From positions 1 through 29,019 of the forward strand of contig JAMDAJ010000070.1 of NCBI GenBank assembly GCA_023485925.1: a stretch of 29,019 bases of DNA, read 5' to 3'. Position numbers and translations under genes: made by a program. This document shows positions 23,122-29,019 of this stretch, piece by piece. The notes under the pieces were generated by a model. The model was given only the letters and a program-made list of their open reading frames with translations. It had not been told where the DNA came from and searched no databases. Each line of letters begins with the position of its first letter. Position 1 is the first letter of the stretch. The DNA comes from Patescibacteria group bacterium. Its GTDB lineage: Bacteria > Patescibacteriota > Doudnabacteria > UBA920 > 2-01-FULL-50-11.

Positions 23122-23145
23122 AGAAGTGATTCCGCGCTAAAAAAA

Positions 23146-25935
23146 CTATAAATCTATTTTCTCCATCTCTCCCCAATTCTCCCCTACTTTGCCTTCGACG
23201 ATTACCGGCACGGAGAGAGAGACCGCCTCTTCCATAATTTTTTTGATCTGCTTGCCATAATGTTCCACCTTTGCCGCCGCCACCTCAAACAGCAATTCGT
23301 CATGCACCTGCAAAAGCATCTTGCACTCCGGATTTTCCACGCCGATTTTTTCCGCCACGTTTATCATCGCCACTTTGATAATATCGGCAGCCAGTCCCTG
23401 AATGGGCGTGTTGATGGCCGCCCGCTCGGCGGCGGAACGAACCTGGAACTGGGACGAGTTAATTTCCGGCAAATACCGCTTGCGCCCAAGCTCGTTTGCC
23501 ACGTAACCGTCGCGATGAGCGGCCACCACAATGTCCTCGGTATATTTTTTGACGCCCCTATAAGTGAGAAAATATTTGTCGATGAACGCTTGCGCTTTAT
23601 CCCGGCTAACGCCCGGCACCTGTTGGGTGAAGCCGTAGGCGGAGAGCCCGTATAAAACGCCGAAGTTGATGACCTTGGCGTAACGGCGTTCCTCTTTGCC
23701 GACTTGGCTTTCCGGCATCTCAAATACCTCCGCCGCCGTGGCGGTATGAATGTCGCGGCCCTCACGAAACACTCGGCACATTACCTTGTCGCCGGATAAG
23801 TGCGCGATAACCCGAAGCTCGATCTGGGAATAATCCAATGAAAGCAACCTTTTGCCTTGATCCGCCACGAACCCTTCCCGGATCTTGTTACCGAGCTCCG
23901 TGCGGATGGGAATGTTCTGCAAATTCGGTTCGGTGGAGGATAAGCGCCCGGTGGCGGCGATGGTCTGGTTGAAGCTGGTGTGCAGCCGCCCGGTGGCTTT
24001 ATTGATGAGCGTGGGCAGGGTGTCGATATAGGTGGATTTCAATTTCGCCAGCTCCCGATAATCCATAATCAACGGAATGATGGGGTGGGCTTCCCGCATT
24101 TTTTCAAGTTCGCTCGCGGCCGTCGAAAGTCCGGTTTTGGTTTTCTTTATCATGGCCGTGGAAATCCCGAGTTTGACGAACAATACCTCCTTTAACTGCT
24201 GCGGCGAATTGATGTTGAACTCGCCTTGCCCCAATTTATGGATCTTGGCCTCGAGTTCCTCTAAATCCCTATCGACTCTTTTGGCCAATTTTTTGAAAAC
24301 CGAATCGTCCAAGAGCACCCCGTTTTTTTCCATCAAAGCCAAAACCGGCACCAGCGGCATATCGATGTCGTAAAACACCTTGTCGAGTTTTTCTTTTTCT
24401 ATCTGCGGCTTCAACTCCGAATAAAGCCGCAGGGTGTAGTCGGCGTCTTCGCCGGAATACCAGGAAACTTTTTCCACCGGCACTTCGGCCATACTGATCT
24501 GGCTCTTGCCCTTGCCGATCAGCTCCTCGATCGGCTGCATCTGGTAGCCAAACCGGGTGAACACCAGGTCGTCCAAAGAATAACCGCGGCTGCCGGGGTT
24601 TAAGAGGTACGCGGCGATCATGGTATCAAAACTAAGCGGCGCCATCTCGATGCCGGCGCGGGCAAGAACTAAAAAATCATACTTCATGTTGTGACCGAAT
24701 TTTTTGATATGCCGGTTTTGTAGGATTTTCTCGAATTTTTTAGTATTAAGCGATGTCCCCCCAAAAACAGGGGTCTTGGTCATGGGCACGTAATAGGCCT
24801 GGCCTTTTTTAAAGCTCACCGATACACCCAAAAGTTCAGCTTCCATCTCTTTTGTCGAAGTGGTTTCCGTATCGACAACAACCAGCTCTTGCTCAGAAAG
24901 TTTTTCCGCGAGGTTGTCCAATTCCTCTTGTGTTGCGACCAGGTGATATTCTGCCGATGACCGCGTGATGGTTTTTGATTCGTGCGCGTGAGGGGCTTCG
25001 GCCGGATAGGTCGGGCGCGGAATCTTACTTAGCAGACTTTTAAACTCCATGCTTTGCAGGAATTTCACCACCGTGGTCGCATCGTAAGCCCCGAATTTCG
25101 TTTCGGAAAGCGTGAATGTTATGGGCACTTTCGTTTCGATGGTAGCGAGTTTTTTGCTCATAAAACAATCCGCTTTGTGAGCCAGCAATTTTTCGCGCAA
25201 TTTCTCCGGCAACTTTTTGGCTTTGGCCGAATGATTTTCCAGCTCTTTATATAAATCTTCAACACTGCCGAATGTTTTGATAAGCTCTTCGGCGCCTTTC
25301 TCGCCGATGCCTTTTACCCCCGGGATATTATCGGAAGCGTCGCCGCGCAGGGCCTTAAAATCCACGACGCGTTCCGGCCTAAAACCGTAACGGAGCCGGA
25401 CCGCTTCCGGATCGTAGGCAACCGTTTCTGAAAGGCCTTTTTTGGTAGTTAACACGGTCGTATGATCATCCACCAGCTGCAGACTGTCCAGGTCACCCGT
25501 GACGATAACCGATTGAATTTCTCCCCCTGCCTGAGGGGGAGATTGAGAGGGGGTGGGAGAGGATGCTAAACGCGCGATGGTGCCGATGACATCATCGGCT
25601 TCGTAACCCTGCTTTTCAAAGATCGGCAAGTTCATGGCCATAACGAACTCTTTGACTTTCGGGATCTGGTCGTAAAGTTCCTGCGGGGCCTTTACCCGCG
25701 TGGCCTTGTAGTCTTTATAAAGCTTGTCGCGAAAAGTCGGACCTTCCAGATCAAAAGCCACGGCCACATAATCCGGCTGCAGTTGACGAACGGCATTCAA
25801 AAAAATCGTGACAAAACCGTAGACGCCGTTGGTCGGCTCGCCTTTTGAGGTTGAAAGATGCGGAATGGCGTGGAACCCGCGGTGAATGAGCGAATTCCCA
25901 TCCACTATCATGAGTTTTTTGGATTTTGTCGGCAT
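23146..25935 (-). CDS. polA: DNA polymerase I
   Basis: 929 residues, matching the three-domain family. The 5' nuclease domain (1 to about 290) has the Asp cluster (IVDGNSL, YEADDVIGT, VTGDLDSLQL, GDASDNIPGVKGIGEKGA). The 3'-5' proofreading domain is intact: DTE (VVDTETTS), Asn...Asp (GHNMKYDF) and Tyr-x3-Asp (YSGED). The polymerase domain has motif A LLSLDYSQIELR, motif B RRYAKVINFGVLYG with Phe at the sugar-selectivity position, and motif C LQVHDELLFE. An in-frame GC-rich element adds about 16 residues (SSPTPSQSPPQAGGE) within the nuclease domain. The ATG at 25935 has AGGAGAGGG 9 nt upstream, but this lies inside a hairpin. Confidence 0.98.
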   Translation of the reverse strand: MPTKSKKLMIVDGNSLIHRGFHAIPHLSTSKGEPTNGVYGFVTIFLNAVRQLQPDYVAVAFDLEGPTFRDKLYKDYKATRVKAPQELYDQIPKVKEFVMAMNLPIFEKQGYEADDVIGTIARLASSPTPSQSPPQAGGEIQSVIVTGDLDSLQLVDDHTTVLTTKKGLSETVAYDPEAVRLRYGFRPERVVDFKALRGDASDNIPGVKGIGEKGAEELIKTFGSVEDLYKELENHSAKAKKLPEKLREKLLAHKADCFMSKKLATIETKVPITFTLSETKFGAYDATTVVKFLQSMEFKSLLSKIPRPTYPAEAPHAHESKTITRSSAEYHLVATQEELDNLAEKLSEQELVVVDTETTSTKEMEAELLGVSVSFKKGQAYYVPMTKTPVFGGTSLNTKKFEKILQNRHIKKFGHNMKYDFLVLARAGIEMAPLSFDTMIAAYLLNPGSRGYSLDDLVFTRFGYQMQPIEELIGKGKSQISMAEVPVEKVSWYSGEDADYTLRLYSELKPQIEKEKLDKVFYDIDMPLVPVLALMEKNGVLLDDSVFKKLAKRVDRDLEELEAKIHKLGQGEFNINSPQQLKEVLFVKLGISTAMIKKTKTGLSTAASELEKMREAHPIIPLIMDYRELAKLKSTYIDTLPTLINKATGRLHTSFNQTIAATGRLSSTEPNLQNIPIRTELGNKIREGFVADQGKRLLSLDYSQIELRVIAHLSGDKVMCRVFREGRDIHTATAAEVFEMPESQVGKEERRYAKVINFGVLYGLSAYGFTQQVPGVSRDKAQAFIDKYFLTYRGVKKYTEDIVVAAHRDGYVANELGRKRYLPEINSSQFQVRSAAERAAINTPIQGLAADIIKVAMINVAEKIGVENPECKMLLQVHDELLFEVAAAKVEHYGKQIKKIMEEAVSLSVPVIVEGKVGENWGEMEKIDL
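25518..25566. repeat. GC-rich hairpin element inserted in frame in polA
   Basis: Arms CTCCCCC (25521-25527) and GGGGGAG (25535-25541), followed by a G-rich tract to about 25566. Translated on the minus strand, it gives a Ser/Pro/Gln-rich loop at about residues 123-140, between a helix (GTIARLA) and a strand (SVIVTGDLD) that are adjacent in other polymerases. Similar in make-up to the element in valS but read on the opposite side. Confidence 0.75.
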
Positions 25936-25944
25936 GTTCTTTAG

Positions 25945-25966
25945 CCCTCTCCTGATGAGGAGAGGG
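25945..25966 (-). promoter_or_regulatory. Hairpin holding the polA ribosome site
   Basis: Perfect 9-bp arms CCCTCTCCT (25945-25953) and AGGAGAGGG (25958-25966) with a 4-nt loop. On the polA mRNA the 3' arm is AGGAGAGGG, the only SD, ending 9 nt before the ATG. It resembles the inner hairpin of the valS element, so a repeat copy may serve as the ribosome site. Confidence 0.65.
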
Positions 25967-25990
25967 ACTATTAACTAACTTTATTTTAAC

Positions 25991-26021
25991 AAAAAACCGC
26001 CCGCTAAGACAGCGCGGGCGG
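25991..26021 (-). terminator. Terminator of the 26031-26669 gene
   Basis: On the minus strand, CCGCCCGC (26021-26014) pairs perfectly with GCGGGCGG (26004-25997), followed by TTTTTTG. Confidence 0.9.
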
Positions 26022-26030
26022 GTAGTAAAG

Positions 26031-26669
26031 TCACTCAATGCCGAGCAAATCCAGCAGGCGGCCGAAGCGGGTGAGTTTCCACAATGGAAGCACTGCTTTC
26101 AGATCGAAGCCCGAAGAGAGCGGACAAAATTCCGCCAACACGCGCTTCTCGGCGTCGACGAACTTCACGGCATCGGCGACAGCATTACGCAACCACATTT
26201 CGACCCGATCGGTCCGTTGACTTGCTATCAGCTGGTCAAGTGGCGGCGACTGAAACAGTCTCGCTGTTTCCCAATCGAGGAAGAAATCCTCGCCGATTTT
26301 CCACTGGAGACGAACTGACTTCTGAGCGACCCAGAAAGTCTCCAAGATCGAAGTTGCGGTCGGCTCCCGCAAGCCAACCCCATTTTCACCCAAATCGAAA
26401 ACCAAATAATGATCGAGGTCGGTCTCGGTGCGGGCGAAGGTCTCCAACCTGCCGCCAAACGTGCTGATAGCGCAGATTTTCGCTTTCCGGAAACTCCCGA
26501 TCGTCCTGCCCAATTCATCCGGATCGTAGTCAGTCTGACCGTCGACTTCAGACCGCCAAGCATTGACCCTTGCGTAGAGTGGCCAAGGCGGTCGGGTTGA
26601 GGTATTAGCCGCCCGGCGTAAATAATCGACGATCTCGTGCCACCGCCGGCTGTAAATCTTTAACACCAT
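26031..26669 (-). CDS. Hypothetical protein, 212 aa
   Basis: No family recognised. The ATG at 26669 follows AAGGAGG with good spacing, and the gene has its own promoter (26796-26825) and terminator, so it is very likely real. The protein seems soluble, is rich in Trp and charged residues, and has no signal peptide. The N-terminus (LKIYSRRWHEIVDYLRRAAN) looks helical. The middle contains LDHYLVFDLGENGVGLREP, which suggests alternating strands. No catalytic motif stands out. A leader of about 120 nt and a dyad within the promoter suggest that expression is controlled. It sits between polA and DUF378 without an obvious link to either. Confidence 0.7.
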   Translation of the reverse strand: MVLKIYSRRWHEIVDYLRRAANTSTRPPWPLYARVNAWRSEVDGQTDYDPDELGRTIGSFRKAKICAISTFGGRLETFARTETDLDHYLVFDLGENGVGLREPTATSILETFWVAQKSVRLQWKIGEDFFLDWETARLFQSPPLDQLIASQRTDRVEMWLRNAVADAVKFVDAEKRVLAEFCPLSSGFDLKAVLPLWKLTRFGRLLDLLGIE

Positions 26670-26795
26670 TACTGCCTCCTTTTTTGTGACGGTTCGGCTT
26701 TGAGAGTCGCCCGAATGGGCAACAACCTACTTCCGCCGCAGGACTATTTCTTCGCCGTCTGCGAGGGCGAGAATGTGCCGATTGAACGGCTCGCT

Positions 26796-26832
26796 ATTAT
26801 AAGCCGCCAGTTATGCTGGCGTCAACTGTCAA
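26796..26832 (-). promoter_or_regulatory. Promoter with internal dyad, 26031-26669 gene
   Basis: On the minus strand, TTGACG (26825-26820), an 18-nt spacer and TATAAT (26801-26796). A second, upstream TTGACA is at 26832-26827. The inverted repeat CGCCAG/CTGGCG (26805-26810 and 26816-26821, 5-nt spacer) lies between the -35 and -10, a classic place for a repressor. Confidence 0.7.
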
Positions 26833-26834
26833 TC

Positions 26835-26867
26835 AAAACCCCCGAGGCAATTTACCGCGGGGGTTTT
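26835..26867 (-). terminator. Terminator of the DUF378 gene
   Basis: AAAACCCCCG (26835-26844) pairs with CGGGGGTTTT (26858-26867) around a 13-nt loop. The symmetric A and T tracts make it usable in both directions. Confidence 0.85.
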
Positions 26868-26887
26868 CGAATCCGAAGCGGCTTTCC

Positions 26888-27106
26888 TTACGACGGGGAC
26901 GAGCCGGCACAGTGCTTGCAGGCGGATTTGTGGGTCACCAATTCCGCTATCGCCGCTATCCCGACGACAGCATAAATGACCTTCGAGAGCATGGACATCT
27001 CCCCGAAGATTTTGGCGACCAGGTCGAAGTTGAAAAAACCAACCAGCCCCCAATTCAAGGCTCCAATAATAACCAAAGTATAAGCGATCATGTGGAGAGC
27101 TTTCAC
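26888..27106 (-). CDS. DUF378 family small membrane protein
   Basis: 72 residues. The sequence MKALHMIAYTLVIIGALNW, followed by a short loop, GLVGFFNFDLV and GEMSMLSKVIYAVVGIAAI, is diagnostic of DUF378: two membrane helices with the Asn-Trp-Gly-Leu turn. The function of the family is unknown. I chose GTG at 27106 over GTG at 27115 because it gives the usual MKxL beginning and places GAGG at optimal distance. The C-terminal tail carries CKHC, a possible metal or redox pair. It has its own terminator and follows pilB after a gap of 93 nt. Confidence 0.88.
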   Translation of the reverse strand: MKALHMIAYTLVIIGALNWGLVGFFNFDLVAKIFGEMSMLSKVIYAVVGIAAIAELVTHKSACKHCAGSSPS

Positions 27107-27138
27107 GTTCCTCACCCCCTCTCGTAATTTCAGATTAG

Positions 27139-27158
27139 CCCTTCGACTTCGCTCGGGG
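27139..27158. repeat. Dispersed-repeat fragment between pilB and DUF378
   Basis: CCCTTCGACTTCGCTCGGGG, a partly palindromic 20-mer. From memory, CCCTGAGCGAAGTCGAAGGG-type sequences recur in many bacterial assemblies. Single copy in this window. Confidence 0.45.
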
Positions 27159-27199
27159 CGTAAATTTCAAAATCGCGGATTAGCTGTCGAAAAATAATT

Positions 27200-28921
27200 T
27201 TAATCCACGGCCACCCGGAAGACTTCTGCCACATCAGTAATCCCCTCCAGGGCCTTCAGCAAACCGTCCTGTAGCATGGTGAGCATGCCGGAGGCTTGAG
27301 CGGCAGCCCTGATATCAACGGTCGAGGCCTCGTTGTAAATGAGCTTTTGGATAGTGTCGTCCGCCACAAAAACCTCAAAGACCCCGATCCGCCCTTTGTA
27401 GCCGATATAATTGCACTCGGCGCAACCGGGACTATGGTAAAATTTAAAATCTTTCGGCAGCTTCACTCCCGCTTTTGCCGGGATAGTCGAGAGGACGCTT
27501 CTCGCTTGCGCGAGGATTTTCTCATCAAGCAAGTCTTCCGTTTTGCAATTCTGGCAAATCTGGCGGACCAAACGCTGGGCGATGACTACCGTCAAAGCCG
27601 GAGCCAAGGTCACCGGTTTCACACCCAAGTTTAAAAGCCGCGGAATGGCGCCGGCCGCATCATTAGTGTGAAGCGTGGAGTAAACCATATGTCCGGTAAG
27701 CGCCGCCTGCGCCGCGGTCTCCGCCGTGTCCAGATCGCGAATCTCGCCCACCATAATAATGTCGGGGTCTTGCCTTAAAGTGGAGCGCAGCGCGCCGGCA
27801 AACGTTAACCCCCGGTTCTCGTCAATTTGAATCTGTTCGATGTTCTCCAAACGGTATTCCACCGGATTTTCCAGAGTGATGATTTTGACTCCGGGTTTGT
27901 TCGCCGCCTTCAAAAAAGCATACAAAGAAGTGGTTTTCCCGCTACCGGTCGGCCCCGTGGTTAAAATCAGCCCGTGGGGCTTTTCGATCTCGGCGGCCAC
28001 GCGCTCATAAGCCAGGTCCCGCAGCCCCAGGGTTTTGATTTCCAGCACCACCTGTTCACCCAAAAGCCGCAGCACCACCGCTTCACCGTAAGTTGAAGGC
28101 AAGACCGAAACGCGGATTTCAAAATTATGGCCTCCGGCCGAAATGACAAAACTGCCGTCCTGCGGAACCTTGGTGATATTAAGCTTTAATTTCGACAGAA
28201 TCTTGATGCGGGAAATAAGCCCGTGGTAGCCGGCATTATGGAACTGGGCCACCTCCTGCAACACCCCATCGATGCGGAACCGGATAGAAAAAAAATCCTT
28301 CTCGGCCTGCACATGAATGTCGGAGGCGCGCATGCTCACGGCCGCCGTGAGGATGGTGCCCAAAAAATCCGTGGCCGAAATCCGAACCACGTCCTGTCCG
28401 GAAGCGGCGATGTCTTTGAGCCGCCGCACCGCCTCCGGGGAACTTTCCATCACCCGCAGCTCTTCGCTTTGAACGGGTTTGGTTTTGATGTGCTTATAGC
28501 CCTCCATCGCGTGCTGCCAGCCGCTTTCCGACACCAGATACGCCTCAGCGCTGAATTTCTTTTTCTCCAATTCACCCAACACGTCATTCAGCCGCGGGTT
28601 GGACGGATCGACAATCCCCAGCTTGAGACTCAAGTTGTCGCGGTAAAACGGCACCAGCAGCGCCCCCTCCGCTTGCTCCTGGGAAATGGCCCGCAAAGCA
28701 TACTGATCGACCGGGAAGGCGTAGAGGTTGAAATAAGGCAAGCCCAGGCGCTTGGCGGTCTCCGCCACCTGCTGCTCTTCAAATTTCCGATCCAGCTGTT
28801 TTACCGCCTGATTCATTTTGTCGGCACGGCTAAAATCGGCCGGTTGGGCAACGTTGCCGAAAATCATATTCCGTCTTTCCTGGTTGGGGCCGCTGGAGGT
28901 TGGAGTTGGTGTTTGTGTCAT
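27200..28921 (-). CDS. pilB: Type IV pilus assembly ATPase PilB/GspE
   Basis: 573 residues. Cytoplasmic hexameric ATPase that drives pilus extension or pseudopilus assembly. The N-terminal GspE/MshE-like domain covers about 30-150. Walker A GPTGSGKTTS is near residue 321, the Asp box ITLENPVEYR near 350, Walker B QDPDIIMVGEIRD near 385 and the His box LTGHMVYSTLHTND near 410. The metal-binding Cys pairs are CQNC near 456 and CAEC near 500. The ATG at 28921 has a weak AGAAGAG upstream and a TATAAT at 28947-28942. Type IV pili are among the few surface systems widely kept in Patescibacteria. pilC, pilT and pilin genes are not in the window and may lie beyond its right end. Confidence 0.95.
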   Translation of the reverse strand: MTQTPTPTSSGPNQERRNMIFGNVAQPADFSRADKMNQAVKQLDRKFEEQQVAETAKRLGLPYFNLYAFPVDQYALRAISQEQAEGALLVPFYRDNLSLKLGIVDPSNPRLNDVLGELEKKKFSAEAYLVSESGWQHAMEGYKHIKTKPVQSEELRVMESSPEAVRRLKDIAASGQDVVRISATDFLGTILTAAVSMRASDIHVQAEKDFFSIRFRIDGVLQEVAQFHNAGYHGLISRIKILSKLKLNITKVPQDGSFVISAGGHNFEIRVSVLPSTYGEAVVLRLLGEQVVLEIKTLGLRDLAYERVAAEIEKPHGLILTTGPTGSGKTTSLYAFLKAANKPGVKIITLENPVEYRLENIEQIQIDENRGLTFAGALRSTLRQDPDIIMVGEIRDLDTAETAAQAALTGHMVYSTLHTNDAAGAIPRLLNLGVKPVTLAPALTVVIAQRLVRQICQNCKTEDLLDEKILAQARSVLSTIPAKAGVKLPKDFKFYHSPGCAECNYIGYKGRIGVFEVFVADDTIQKLIYNEASTVDIRAAAQASGMLTMLQDGLLKALEGITDVAEVFRVAVD

Positions 28922-28941
28922 TCGGCTCTTCTATCAGGGTT

Positions 28942-28947
28942 ATTATA
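28942..28947 (-). promoter_or_regulatory. -10 element of pilB
   Basis: TATAAT on the minus strand, 20 nt before the ATG; no clear -35. The final 70 nt of the window contain no gene that I can identify. Confidence 0.5.
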
Positions 28948-29019
28948 TCTCCCGAAGTAATTGGTTCGCTCGGTCGGAAATTAACCTCCGGTTCCTTTCC
29001 TCCCTCTCTGCCAATTATA

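Noticed and set aside
28223..28960. 245-aa open frame opposite pilB
   Set aside because: Antisense shadow; pilB motifs are complete on the minus strand.
1..29019. CRISPR array, tRNA or rRNA genes, transposase
   Set aside because: No regularly spaced direct repeats, no cloverleaf with anticodon arm that I could recognise, and no transposase or integrase motifs by eye. Small tRNAs could only be excluded by running a dedicated search.

Overview
This 29 kb window looks like one contig or contig piece from a Patescibacteria (Candidate Phyla Radiation) genome. That placement is inferred from several traits: a TrmB-type regulator next to a plasma-membrane-type H+-ATPase, a Mur ligase that lacks the N-terminal uridine-binding domain, a FemAB-type transferase, a short TsaB, a short ValRS, a DUF378 protein, a PilB ATPase and very tight gene spacing. 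TGA acts as a stop throughout (rhuM, murE, femX and ruvA neighbours), so this is not a recoded UGA lineage. There are no tRNA or rRNA genes, no CRISPR array and no transposase gene.

Layout from left to right. Positions 7-2055: valS, broken at the window edge. 2291-3557: a membrane protein of unknown function on the minus strand, diverging from a TrmB-like regulator (3558-4289); the shared promoter region holds two dyads. 4341-6731: a P3A proton ATPase. 6909-14980: rpoC, rpoB and tsaB on the minus strand, with a consensus promoter and a possible attenuator ahead of rpoB. 15180-15623: a divergent PAP2 protein, convergent with an operon ruvA-femX-murE (18535 to 15595) whose three genes are linked by 4-nt stop/start overlaps. 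18626-18970: a small Cys-rich orphan with its own ribosome binding site (RBS) and terminator. 19184-21547: uvrB and rpsT. 21711-21992: a small orphan behind a structured leader. 22111-25935: polA followed closely by a RhuM-Fic gene. 26031-28921: an orphan of 212 aa, DUF378 and pilB, all on the minus strand.

Two themes stand out. First, housekeeping genes are peppered with small GC-rich or palindromic dispersed elements. Two sit in frame inside essential enzymes (valS, polA). Others occupy the 5' leaders of polA, uvrB, rpsT, the PAP2 gene and the regulator. Second, there are two kinds of translation start. Housekeeping genes mostly lack a Shine-Dalgarno (SD) sequence and some look leaderless. 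The unknown small genes each carry a strong SD, usually a strong intrinsic terminator, and in places a promoter with an operator-like dyad. These orphans behave like self-contained expression cassettes set between core genes and are the best candidates here for undescribed biology.
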